In this document: piece by piece, positions 1-11,375 of the stretch
Layout: every line of letters starts with the position of its first letter
Numbering within the stretch: position 1 is the first letter of the stretch
Source: Collybia mongolica
Lineage: Eukaryota; Basidiomycota; Agaricomycetes; Agaricales; Clitocybaceae
Assembly (NCBI GenBank): GCA_013420905.1
Contig: JAAXNY010000008.1
Span: 496,001 to 560,000 of the forward strand
Reading direction: 5' to 3'
DNA: 64,000 nucleotides
The notes under the pieces: generated by a model
Seen by the model: only the letters and a program-made list of their open reading frames with translations
What the model was told of the DNA's origin: nothing
Databases searched by the model: none
Translations under genes and position numbers: made by a program

Positions 1-667
1 GAAATAGAGACAAAAATGGTAAGCTAAGAGTCTGTTCTAGTCCATTGTCCATTTATGGGCATGCATGATGCAATGCAGCAGGGCACCACAGGTTGGAGTT
101 CAAGGATTCTCCAACAGTAGCTAGAGATGCAGTATATATACAACTACCTAAGGGGGACCAGAGTAGAACAAATAGGGAGAGGTAAACCAAACATAACCAG
201 GGTAGTGTACAGCATTAATCAAATGATGAAATGGAATGATGGGAATGATGGGAGAATTGTAACTACTGGGGATAGATGAATTAACAGTCAATCCCACTAG
301 ATAAGAGGTGAGATAAGATCAAAAAGATGGAGATAAGATAGGAATATAATTTTCATGACAAATACCAATGTCCAATGTGTGAAGTCAGGAGGTTTGTATG
401 CAGAATTGGGTATTCCCCTTACAATATGGTTGTAATGTCAGAGCATGAGAATGAGTTGCCATGTATGGAATTATTGGAGGGGGAATCATAACTTGTGTTT
501 CTACTTGGGGCTCTACCTGTGCTGGCCATGCCAGCTTTGGGAGCAGAAGTAGGTGAAGAAAGAGATTTAATTGGAGAGAATGGCTTGTTAAGCCTTAAAT
601 ATCTTGGGTATCTTAGGAATAGGTAATTCTAACTTAAAGATGATACTCAGCCAATATAGAGTTGCCC
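1..667. other. AT-rich flank without a gene
   Basis: No coding region is supported here. The first 40 bases resemble bases 43381-43420 (shared AAAAATGGTAAGCT followed by GAGAGT-like sequence), which lie in a Helitron-like unit, so this flank is probably an old dispersed repeat next to the 3' end of the ankyrin gene. Confidence 0.4.
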
Positions 668-1982
668 TTATGACTGTGCCCCCATGTCCCCCAAATATTT
701 TACCACATCAGAATGGCCATTATATCCAGCCCACATAAGTGGAGTATTGCCATTATTATCTAAACAACCCGAATCAATAATAGAAAACAAATATCCCAAG
801 AAAAGACACATGCCTTGCAAGTCAATTTGTGCCCCCTTGTCCCCCAAATATTGTACTACATCAGAATGACCATTGTATGCAGCCCACAAAAGTGGGGTCT
901 TGCCATCATTATCTAAACTGTCAGAATCAATAACAGAAAGCAAATGTCCAAAGAAAAGAGGCATGCCTTGTAAGTCAATCTTTGCTCTATTGTCCCCCAA
1001 ATATTTTACCACATTGGAATGACCATCATATGCAGCCCACAAAAGTGGTGTTTTACCACCATTGTCTAAACAACCAGAATAAATAAAAGAAAGTAAATAT
1101 ATCCAAAGAAAAGAGACATGCCTTGTAAGTCAATCTGTGCCCTCTTGTCACCCAGATATTTCACAATCCAAAAGTGGCCTTTTTGTGCAGCCAACAAAAG
1201 TGGGGTGTTGCCATCATTATCTAAATATCCAGAATCAACAATAGAAAGCAAATATCCAAAGAAAATAGACATGCCTTGCAAGCTGATCTTTGCCCCCTTG
1301 TTACACAGATATTTCACTATGTAAAGGTAGCCTTTTTGTGCAGCCAACAAAAGTGGGGTCTTGCCACTATTATCTAAACATCCAAAATCAATAGTAGAAA
1401 TCAAATCCAAAGAAAAAGGTATGCCTTGCAAGTCAATCTGTGCCCCCTCATCCCCTAAATATTGTACTACATCAGAATGGCCATTATATGCAGCCCACAA
1501 AAGTGGGGTCTTTCCATCATTATCTAAACATCCAGAATCAAAAATAGAAAGCAAAAATTCAAAGAAAGAGCCATGCCTTGTAAGTCAATCTGTGCTCCCT
1601 TGTCACCCAGATATTTCACCACATAGAGGTGGCCTTTTCGTGCGGCCAACAAAATTGGGGTGTTGCCATCATTATCTAAACAACAAGAATCAATAATATA
1701 ATGCAAATATATAAAGAAAAAAGACATGCCTTGCAAGTCAACCTGTACCCCTTTGTCACCCAGATATTTTACTACTTCAAAACAACCACTATATGCAGCT
1801 GCCAGAAGTGGGGTCTTGCCATTGTTATCTAGAACAATCCAGCCATTGGATCTAACTCCCTATTCTGAGATCTTAAAGCATACCTTGCAAATCAAGTTGT
1901 ACTCCTTTGAACTCCATATATTTGACCAGGTCACAGTGACCATTAGATGCAGCCCACAAAAGTACAGATTCACCATCCTTGC
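668..1982 (-). repeat. Tandem array of 99-nt ankyrin exon plus intron units
   Basis: Eight full units and one shortened last unit repeat every 149-157 bp. A unit is a 99-nt exon starting after TTTAG or TCTAG and ending in CAAG, plus a 51-56 nt intron. Donors read GT in the two upstream introns (2034, 1883) and GC in the seven downstream introns (1729, 1576, 1424, 1274, 1121, 966, 813). Introns as well as exons are similar between units, which indicates recent tandem duplication of whole exon-intron blocks. Confidence 0.85.
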
Positions 1983-3343
1983 CTAAATGCAGAGAGTCTG
2001 TAAATATAAATATGTCTACAGGGTAAAAATATACCTTGCCAGCCAATATCAGCTCCATCCTCAAGTAACTTCCAAACCATGGACAGATTACCCTTTAGAA
2101 GGGTGTTTTCTAGTTTCAAGGTAGCCTCATATGCTGTTTTAATGCGACCTTGAACTTTCCTCTCATTGTGTTTCACAAAACTATCAACCACATTACGTAA
2201 TGGAGCAAGAAGCATTAGTATTGCCAGTGTTTGACCAAATGTCCAGTCTGACTCCCCAGGTTCCTGCAAGGGCTTGTTCTGGTGAAGAGTAACCTCTGTG
2301 TCAACAACCAGCAGAATGTTGATGATGGCAAGAAATAAGAGGCAGACAGAGATGGGAAATATTTGATGGTTCTTCAATTTTTGGTTTCCAAAGGGAGATT
2401 GGAGGGAGAGAAGAGAGACAACTTTCCCAAGAAAGGTGTTTGCTGGAGGTGGGTCTGGGTATCTCTGTTTGAATTGGGTGTAGAACAAAACCACCAAGGC
2501 CATGGGAATCAAGACATTGAACAGTGGTATAAGAACCAGACTGTACATGACAATGGAAAAGCCATGAAGAACCTTTGAGGTTATTGGGGTGGTACTGCCA
2601 AGAACAACAAAAGATGGTGGAACATGGCATTGCCTTCGCCATGAAGAGTCAAACCCCAGGGGATCACTCCATAGCCAGAGTCCAACACCAGCCATGAGTG
2701 TCAGGTGAATTATACCCAATAGCAGGACAAATGTATCAGGAGACTTGTGTTCTTGGTTAGCTTTATAAAGCTTTCCACTACAAAGCACTTTGTTGAGCCA
2801 TCCCATCCACCCCATTCGTGGTCTGAAACTCTCAGTTCCCTTAGCTGCAACATCCCCTGGTATGTTACGGACCTGCCCAAGTAATTCCCACATTGCATTC
2901 CACCATAACTGCCACCCCGATGTAGTGTTGCCAGAACTGGAATTTGTGGCAGTATGGTGAAGGTAGAGCAGAAAGTAGATAAACAAGTTTGTGTTATTCA
3001 TCCAGCTCAGATTGAGTATGATTGCTGTATGGATGTTTGAAAGTTTGTTTGTGATACCTTCCACAATCGCTGAAATCAAGATCGCGAGAGCCGTAATAAG
3101 AATCGTCGAGGATTGGACTTCGACTGAATCCAGTTCGTCGATGCTGACTTTTCCATCCGATAGAGCGTAGAACGCAGGGATGAAGCTAAGGAAATTCTGT
3201 ATATAGATCGCGGCTCGTACTCCAACGCCAGAGACGTCAGGATTTGCTGGAAGACAAGATGTGTTGTTGAAGGGCATTGTAGCATTGAAGGATATCGTGG
3301 CGTAAATGGAAGAGTTCATGGTGTTGGCAGATGCATAGCCCAT
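668..3343 (-). CDS. Multi-pass membrane protein with C-terminal ankyrin repeats
   Basis: Role unknown; ankyrin repeats normally bind other proteins, here probably on the cytosolic side of a membrane. Exon 1 (to 2035) encodes about 430 residues with roughly six hydrophobic segments, including one rich in ILITALAILIS, another LLLGIIHLTLMAG and another VLIPMALVVLFY, and several N-x-S/T sites near the N-terminus. It is followed by exons 1982-1884, 1828-1730, 1675-1577, 1523-1425, 1373-1275, 1220-1122, 1065-967, 912-814 and a terminal exon 759-668 with stop TAA. Each middle exon is exactly 99 nt, in phase 1, and encodes one 33-residue ankyrin repeat of the form DNDGKTPLLWAA..GH..VV.YLGDKGAQIDLQ. 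Introns are 51-56 nt. The start is placed at the ATG at 3343; the frame stays open upstream only with non-ATG codons, and an ATG at 3319 is the alternative. The first two introns use GT-AG, the other seven GC-AG. I do not recognise the N-terminal domain as a named family. Confidence 0.8.
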
Positions 3344-3385
3344 GGGGTAACAGCAGTCCCTCCGATTCCCGATGGCCACGTGCAC

Positions 3386-5660
3386 GAGGTGATGTGGCCA
3401 AGCAGACGATCGTTGTCCGTTTCCTTATCCTATATGCACACGATGACTAAACAAGCCACCAAGCAACGTTGTCCCTCAGGGGATGCTGGCGTCGACATCC
3501 TAAACTGCCGGATTCCCCATCTCTATGCTTAGAAATTTATCGCGCACTCGCACCTTTTATGCGGATTATTGACAGTATACCTTCTTTCTCGCCAGATACC
3601 CAAGAGCCCAACTAATAGCGTGGAGCATCGTTGGGCGCAAGCAGCATGTAAGTTTGTACCTCAAACTCCGCCGTGTTCTCTTCGAGATCGACGCTGCTCG
3701 GATGTTCGGTGAATTTTCTCCCCCTTGATCCTTTCCTACTTCATTTCATTCACTTCCGGATCGTAACGGTGCTAAGGGCCTTCCCTTCCAGAAATATCAG
3801 TGGACAACCCCTGCTGGTTCGCGCAGGAGCTCCGCACCGTAGAATCACCCTCCGTGTGCTCAGGAAACGATTCATCGCGACGTTCTAGAGTATACCGGGC
3901 AGTTGTGGGATGGTTCGTTCCCCTTTGGTGAGGAGATTATGATTAGGTTGTGGGACACCAACGTGAGTCCTCTTTCACTTTTGGGATGCGGTGCACTTGC
4001 TGACGAAGATACAGTGATGATATTGACTGCTGCAAAGGCTTCACGATTCCATCATTGTGACGCTTTATGGGAACCCCTTCACCCCCTTCACCCCATCCCG
4101 ACATTATAGTGCGATGGTACATCCGCGAGGTATACCCGCCGACAAGATGCGTACATGTCGATCGACTATCGCAATGCCGCCCCTGCTGTACAACTTCAAC
4201 GTCATCCAAGCCCCCTCAGGCCCCGCACACCTCGACCCCAAACCTGGGCCTAACTTCTACATTTTGTTTTCTTTCAATGCGGGCCAAAACCATCTTTAGC
4301 AACTGAAGGGGACGGAAGCTGTCTTATGGGGTACGTCTATTTCATTCGTCTCTGATCCTTGAACATTCGTGTGCTGACCATAGGCTTTCGTTCTAGGGTC
4401 ACGGCACGGACTCGCTCTATCTGCCCATTGGGCTGCCGGTCCAGGGGCCAGCTCTCGACCTGGTAGGATCTCCCCACCATCCATTGCACAACACCACCCA
4501 CCCACAACCCCTCAAGCCCGCAATTCCACACCCCTTCACTCCACCAATTCAAGCAGCATGTGTCCGCAAACCCTCCCTTCATTTCGTCTCGGAAATTTGG
4601 ATATCCTGATGGCCTGTTAATCAATAGTTCGTGTTCCTCCGTGTTCCTCCGTATTTCTCTAGCTGGAGCACTCTGAAGATGTGGAGCAGGAAGGTTAGAC
4701 GAAATGTCAGTCACGATCAAATCTGGTGGAAAGAGATACCACCATGACAGCCAGGACGCTAGCACTTATTACTGCTAAGCTAGTCCCCTCAACGCCCTTG
4801 ATATCCGGCCCCACTTCCCTCTTCATAGCCCTCGTATCCCATGGATGGGTGTCTAGGGAAACCATGCGAAGCTGGAATGCCCTCCTCTGGGATATACAAA
4901 ATTATGGTATCGCTAACTCAAAGCGGGAAACCTAGTTGTGGAGGTAGTACAGGAGCAGCTGCAGGCTTGTGGGGTGGGACCTAAGCGTGGTCGGAATGAC
5001 TGATCACCTTGAGACCGTAGGGCTGGGCGGGAAAGGGCTGGTTGCGGGCCTTCCGATTAGACGACTATGTTGGTGTCAGACAGAAGCCTGTTGGGCGTGA
5101 CAGGGTGGTACGGGCTGGCTAAACGACCATGAGGTGGGGATGGTTGTTGGTACCAAGTGATGAACGCGGACATTGCTGTGGAATGAACATCGGGTGGCTT
5201 TCGACAGGGTGTCTGTGGATCGTGGTCTGCTCGCTCAAAAGACTACCAAAGTACGACAAGCGTTTCGATGCGTCTTGTTATCCGAATTATGGCTTGTTGT
5301 ATGCTTGAGAGAAGTCCGCCCTGCGTGTTAGCCTCAAAGCGAGGACGCTCATGCAAAGTAGGTAACTAAACTCACTCAATTCAACTAATCACCAATGTAT
5401 CAGGTCCTGCTCATGATTCAATTCTCCCAAACACAAACCCTTTCCGTGGTTCGCCGAAGCTGATGTTCCCTTCCTCAGTAAAGCGCATGCCAAAGCCAGG
5501 AGACCCAGGAATTTATGTGACACGCAAAGAGTTCCCGGAAACCAACTAGGTCAACTTTGAGAAGATACGACTATTACCATTCTCGTTCTCTGTGGTTATG
5601 ACTAAGATCTTGTCACAAGTATCCCTGATCAGAATCACTTATGAGTGCTATTGAAATAGT
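3386..5660. other. Stretch without a convincing gene
   Basis: This stretch has moderate GC and many short open stretches on both strands, for example 4057-4299 (+) and 4337-4765 (-), but none shows a motif I recognise, a good splice chain or repeat structure. The plus-strand segment 3870-4310 reads like a piece of protein (for example GPNFYILFSFNAGQNHL), so it may be the remnant of a decayed gene. Confidence 0.3.
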
Positions 5661-5729
5661 ACCCTCATAGTGCCATAAGAATCGTAGATCCGGCTGGAGG
5701 GGCAAAACCTGCATCGTGTTTAGTGGAAT

Positions 5730-6476
5730 ACAAGCAGTATAGATCCTGCAAACAACAAAAGTTCGACGGGTCCGCGACATTGTATTGATTCTCCGCAGCA
5801 CGGATAACACTATGGGGATCTTTCAGTGCTGTGGTTTCGAACCTGATCCAACTTCCCGTCACTGTGAGCTTGTGTTTTCCACTGCCAACTGGCATGAAAA
5901 ACCCCCGCACACTTCGCGACATGCTCACCCCCCCTGAAAATGGTGAGGGGACGAGGCATTCCCTCATAGGTCGTGTTCGATTGGTTACACGGCTGGCGAC
6001 AGCTGTATTATACGTCCACACTGCAAAGCTCACCCATAAGAACATCCGACCGGAGAATATTCCTCTGTTAGAACCAGAAAGCGATGATCCAGCGTTTAGT
6101 TATCCACGTGCCTTAGGAACATCATTTCTCGTCGGTTTCGATGTCGTTCGAAAGGATGATGAGGTATCTACTCGCACTGGAAGTGAGGATTGGGAGAAAT
6201 ATATATACAGACATCCGGAACGACAGGGCCTACCATGCTGCATGATATTTATAGCTTAGGTGTGGTGCTGTTAGAAATTGCAGGCTGAAAATCCTTCGTA
6301 CTGCCCCGAGAGGAGAGAAAAGGCATGACATATGTTCCGAATACCAAAGCCTGCAAAAACGTGGACAGAACGACAGGAAAGTTAAAGTCGCCTCCCGAAA
6401 TTCAACGTGCATTTGTAAAGAAAGCAGAAGAGCACGCCCCACTTGTCCTTGGTGAAAATTTCGGGACGTGGCATTG
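5730..6476 (+). pseudogene. Decayed kinase-like gene
   Basis: The reading frame recalls a fungal kinase-like family in which the catalytic-loop position reads H-x-N-I-R-P-E-x-I. Seen here: LATAVLYVHTAKLTHKNIRPENI around 5998-6060 (over the usual HRD...N region, with HKNIRPEN instead of HRDLKPEN), then SFLVGFD and EDWEKYIYRHPERQGL to about 6233. Just after that the frame shifts; in another frame HDIYSLGVVLLEI continues, followed by an in-frame TGA at the place where a Trp is expected, then KSFV and a C-terminal tail ending near 6476. Upstream, CGFEPDPTSRHCELVFS is found in yet another frame. At least two frameshifts and one nonsense codon therefore make this a pseudogene. The active-site Asp of HRD is already replaced by Asn, so the ancestor may have been a pseudokinase. 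A later open stretch, 6443-6685, is unexplained. Confidence 0.6.
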
Positions 6477-6758
6477 ATGTGTTTAATTTTAACTCAGTAG
6501 ATGGAGCATTTGGCCATATGCTGGATGACAATGGCGTGATCCCGATCGCCAGTTTGATATTCATACAAAAGGTATTCACGGCTTTGGAGGAGATTCAATC
6601 TGAACTGTTGAACGAACATTCTATGATCTCGTTTTTAGAAATGCATTTGGGAACTAGAAGAGGTGATCGTGCAGGAGTCAAATAATGAACATATTTGATT
6701 TTGAAGCTGATTTACTTGTACCACTGTTATAGCAGGCAAACATAGACTTGCATTCATT

Positions 6759-7400
6759 TCATCTTTTATGATAGTTAGACATATTGGTTATAGACATGTA
6801 GTGTTTACTTGCCACGAGGTCATTACTATCAGGCTCTTTCATAAGGATATTCGCTGGTTTCAGATCTGCATGCACGAGATCATGGGCATGTAGCGCCGCC
6901 ACGCCATCGGCAATGTCAGTAATCAAGCTCGCGGCCGTCTCGAACGGCAGCCGCGTAGGCAAAGTTGGATTGTCCGAGGCATCAAGGAAAAGGCTAAGGT
7001 CAGGGAAGTGGCTGTTGGTGTGCTTGACAACGAGAACGGGCAACACCAATGTTCCTGTCGGGTCGACGTTGGATGTCCAGTCTGGGTCAAATGGGATGGC
7101 GAGCAACGTGACTATATTGCAACACTCATTCAGGGAAGCATTAGACATGATTTGCAGCTCGAAACTCTGATCCAACATTGCCTGGCGATATTCACGCATG
7201 GCATTCGCCTTGGAGTGCGCGTCGCACACATCAAACACATGCTTCTTTATGCGCTTCAAAGCAACGCTTTGCATACCCCATGCTCCCTGGTGCACTTGCA
7301 TCATTAGCCCACTGCGCATCTGCGCGCTGCTCTGCCAGTCAGCAGAGGCAAGTTGAATGTCGGCGAGTGGCGCGATGGGCACATTGTTCCGTCCAACCAC
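6759..7400 (-). pseudogene. Truncated protein kinase
   Basis: The single long exon carries the N-lobe and the catalytic loop of a eukaryotic protein kinase: VALKRIKKHVF (VAxK lysine) near 7245, a hinge-like VLVVKHTNSHFPDLSLFL, and HAHDLVHADLKPANILM near 6870 (HxDLKPxN, so the catalytic Asp and Asn are present). A donor-like site follows at GGCAA/GTAAAC (about 6810), but no exon with DFG, APE or the rest of the C-lobe is visible downstream, where the opposite-strand kinase-like pseudogene begins. Upstream there may be a further exon, because the frame is open back to an acceptor-like site at 7400. It is probably a broken gene; a long intron with the rest outside the recognised region cannot be excluded. 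Confidence 0.55.
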
Positions 7401-9071
7401 TCACAGAAATGCAAGCTCGTGGTCGTGGCTGGGGGATGGCAATCCGAATGGTATGCGTACATGACGCCAAGTGGAGGGGGCCTGTGCTGCTAGTATGGAC
7501 GAAGTGTCTCCATGGTAGGCCCGAAGCGGTAGGCATTCTGATGATTCCTGTGAGTTCATGCCTGGTGCTGTTGTATCAAATCTGGCTTTGATAGATACGG
7601 ACTGCTCTCAGATTGCAGACTGCGACCACCGGGACTTTGGCTGGGGGCAGACGAGGAGCTTTACGAGGTGCTATGTCATTGTTTGTTAAGATACGGCACG
7701 GACCACTGGTCACAAGACTTTAGACGCCCAACTGTCGAACCAGCACTCACGGAAAGCCTCCACCTATGGTGTCATGCTGACACTTTTCTTGCAGCTGTTG
7801 TCTAGCGCATTTGATAGTTGTATCGTAGAAAATCATCGTTGTCCACCGGTTCCACCTCACCAAATCCTTTCTACCACGTGAGAACACAACAATCAGCATG
7901 GGCGTAAGGGGGGATTGATAAAGCCTCACAGGCCTGTTGACGTTATCAGGACAGTGCGGCCAAGAATAATGAGGCGAGGGAGGGCGATGCAGGGCATCTG
8001 CGTTCCATGTCAAGTCGCAATGATGAATTTAACGTGAAGGAATTGCTCCGGAAGAGCGTAAAAAGCAGGGAAGAAACTGATGAAATTATGTGTGTATATG
8101 GTGGCTCGTACACCGATGCTGGACAGGTCTGGATTGACTGGAAGACAAGAGTCATTGTTGGCAGACGCGGGGATGGAGCATACGTTCAGTGGTCCGTGTC
8201 ATCGTTGTGCTATCGCCGAGACGCTCTTCTCTAGTCATTTCTGAGAAATTCGAATTGGATCGTGTTGAACTTTCGAAGAAGAAACTGCGAATGGGTGTGC
8301 CAAATTCGCCTTTGCTTGAGTGGTGCAGGAGAAGGTGGAGATAGGGCTGATGGCAACAAACAAGCTGGAAACAAAAGAGGCATTCCCAAATTCTGAGGTA
8401 CCGAAATCTTATCATCATGTAAACCCATAGGCAGCTGAATGGTCGACTGATGCCAATCTCAATGACTCGGATACTAAGCGATGAGGCGTAGTTGCAGCTT
8501 GTGCCATAGTCCGGGAATTGACTGTCCTCAACAGCTTTACGCAGGGCGTCCACTAACAGCGTTACACAGGATCCCATCATTTCATCTACCAGAAATAGTT
8601 AGACAAGAATTGGCAGAAGCCAAGATGTTTGTTTCAAAAATACAAGGGCCCTAAACACCCAATGTCCATTTGCTCCGCGTGGAGCACGGGTGACCACTAG
8701 TACTAGTGGGATTGAGAACGAAGCCGAGGTAATACCGTAACTACCACTGGCATTTGTCCGGCTCTACGCGAATGTCACATGTGCGTGACTGGCGTGACAC
8801 AATCCACGCTCGTTGACATTGTTCGAGGTCGTCCACAGCTAACCAGTGTCAAAGCTCAGAACAACGCATTGCTTTTCAAGTGCCGGTGCCGGGGAGTTCC
8901 TGCCTATAAAAGGCTCCAACTCCTACGATCATGTCGTATACCCCGACCTCCGACTCGTCCCACTCCCACCACTCGCATCTATATTGGTCAGGCTCGTCTA
9001 CTTCTTCAAGGGAGTCAGGTTGGCACACGTTGATTACCTACCCCACCTTTATCATTAATTAGTTCACAGAT
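7401..9071. other. Region between kinase fragment and FunK1 gene
   Basis: A minus-strand open stretch 8580-8152 begins with MMGSCVTLLVDALRKAVED and could hold upstream exons of the truncated kinase, but I could not build a consistent splice chain and recognise no domain. A plus-strand stretch at 8779 starts MCVTGVTQSTLVDIV, which echoes the GVTGVTKHTLDNV start of the FunK1 protein at 9099; this may be a remnant duplication of its 5' end or chance. Confidence 0.3.
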
Positions 9072-11375
9072 ATGTCGAGTTCCACGCCCAGTAAACGTGG
9101 GGTGACGGGCGTCACAAAACATACTTTAGATAACGTGAAGCCCCATTTGAAAGAGGACGTCAACAACAAGCTCTTTTCGGGCGCTTCCGTTGAAAGTTTT
9201 GTCCAACGTGTTTGGGGAATTGACGCGGAAGTTATAGCATCCATCAAAGCCCATTTCGGCAAAGACTCAAATCCCCTCGATAAAGACTCTTTCAATACCT
9301 ACCAGTCACTGTGCAAAGACTCGTCGCACGAGAAACACCTCTACAAGCCATTTCAGCAGATATTGGAGTCTTTGACATGCTCGGTCCGAGATAGTTTCAA
9401 GTTAGGCGAAAGTCCTTTTGTCTACTGGAATGCACTAGGCCAATATGTTATGAAGAACCTTTTTGAAGAGCGCAAACCAGACATGCTCACCATCCACAAG
9501 GAAATCGTTGAACCAACGTGGATAATAACCCTACTAAGCATCGAATTCAAGAAGAAGCGGCAGGGAGCCAATAGTAACGAGGGCTTGATGAGCCAAATCC
9601 CAGAAGGTGAAATAGTAGATACTTCAACATTGATGGTGGCGTCGGGATCGGAGAACCTCGCCGTCAAGTCGAAGAAGAAGGTACCCGCCAAAGGACGCAG
9701 GACACGTTCTCTAACATCCGGTGTTTCGCAAGTGACATCACGCTCGTCCAGTCCCGCTCTCGTCCTCGATGTTAGGCATTCAACCTTTGAAGAGGGCGAC
9801 AGGCCGGCGTCGACTCGGAGATTCAGCCCACACGTCGCTACAGCCTCAAATGAAAATCACTCCTCTACTCCCTACCATTCTATCTCATCTAGTACGACCA
9901 GTCAGAAGCGCAAACGCTCAGAAGATGGTTTGGATTCACTCGCCAAACGCCTCAGACCATCGGTGGTCACAAATGATCAACTTCAGCTCGCCACGTATGC
10001 TCTAGAATGCATGGATGTATCCACACGCCATTATACGACGGGCATCTTCATCGACAAGTTCAAGGTTTCGTTGTGGTATTATGACCGCGCATGCATCATC
10101 CGGACAGTTGATTTCGACTTCAAAGAGACACCAGAGCTCCTGGCACTTGTCGCTTACGCTATTAGCACCTGTGACAGTCGCCGCGCAGGATTTGATCCAC
10201 ACTTACGAGCGAACCCTACGAATATATCGCCCTCCCTTGATCAACCCGTTTCAACGGTTATCGGCGCGCACCTGAAATTTCCCCAGGTGACATTCCAGAT
10301 CGACGGTATCTTATATCAGTATCGCGGCCTCATTGGTCGTGGAACAATGGTCTACGACGGCACCCTGCTCTTCGACGATGGTCATTCAATTAAGAATCAG
10401 GCCATGAAAGTGAGCTGGCCTGTAGTTGTTCGCCCGTTGGAGGCATCAACGATTATGAAACTGCGCGCAGTCATTCCCGACTGGAAGGACCACCTTCCAG
10501 AGATCAAATTCTGCACAACCCTCACCTCGAAGGAATTGAACCTTCCACGTATGGAACTTATTAAGGGTCTGACAAATTGTGGGGAACTCGAGGACAGGCA
10601 ACTCCACGTCCTAGCGATGAAGAAATACGAACAGCTTTGGAAAGTTGGTAGCGTCTCTAATTTCAAGAACGCTTTCGTTGATTGTTTAGAGTGTAAGTGA
10701 ATACCTTTCAGCTCCTGGTCTCACTGAATAATCACTTCTTCAGGTCACTATCATGCCCATACCACGGGAAAAGTCCTGCATCGTGACTTGAGCGAAAACA
10801 ACTTGATGTTCGACCAAGATGGCGACGTGGTAAAAGGAATACTCAATGACTGGGATATGGCCTCGTTACTGGACGACGCTGGGGAGGTCCCAATTTCTAC
10901 AGCACGTCACCGCACAGGAACAATTCCGTTCATGGCAACTGATCTTCTCCAACCAAATCCTCCAACTCATCTCTACCGCCACGACCTCGAGTCATTCTTA
11001 TACATCCTAGTCTGGGCTGCCATGAACTACGATCTCGGGAAGGGAGAACGTTGCAGAATTCAGAAAGATATCGCGTATTGGGATAACGACCCCACGCTTT
11101 CGGGCCAAAGCAAGGATTCCTTCATCATGAACAGCATAACGTCAACGAGAATGCTTGCTCAGGTCAGACCAGAGTTTAAGGAGCTTGCGAAGGAATGGAT
11201 AGAGCCCTTGCTGGACCTGTTTTGGCTTGGTCGAGTAGCGCAAAGGCGTGCAAAGAAGGCTCCGACACAGTCCTACGATAATGCCACATATGGAGGGCAT
11301 GTAACTTTTCACAGTTTCATGAAAGCTCTTGGCCGCACTCCTCGCCATCCCCCGAAAAGACAAGCCATAGTATAA
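9072..11375 (+). CDS. FunK1-type fungal protein kinase
   Basis: This is a predicted serine/threonine kinase of the FunK1 family, which is greatly expanded in mushroom-forming fungi; substrates are unknown. Exon 1 is 9072-10692 and exon 2 10744-11375, joined by a 51-nt GT-AG intron (codon TGT split 1/2), giving 750 residues. Kinase marks: AMKVSWP with the putative ATP-binding Lys at about residue 446; HRDLSENNLM at 553-562 with the catalytic Asp at 555 and Asn at 560; NDWDMA at about 575-580 in place of DFG, typical for FunK1; RTGTIPFMA as activation and P+1 segment; and HDLESFLYILVW, the conserved helix of the family. Residues about 180-320 are a low-complexity Ser/Thr/Lys-rich insert with the nuclear-signal-like KRKRSEDGLDSLAKRLR. 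The start has an ATG with an upstream TATAAA-like element near 8905. No lesion was seen, so the gene appears intact. Its GC-rich codons contrast with the AT-rich repeats further on. Confidence 0.9.

Noticed and set aside
668..1736. CRISPR-like regular repeats of about 150 bp
   Set aside because: The repeats are coding, encode ankyrin repeats with introns, and the genome is eukaryotic.
4337..4765. 142-codon minus-strand frame
   Set aside because: No recognisable motif, splice partners or supporting context.
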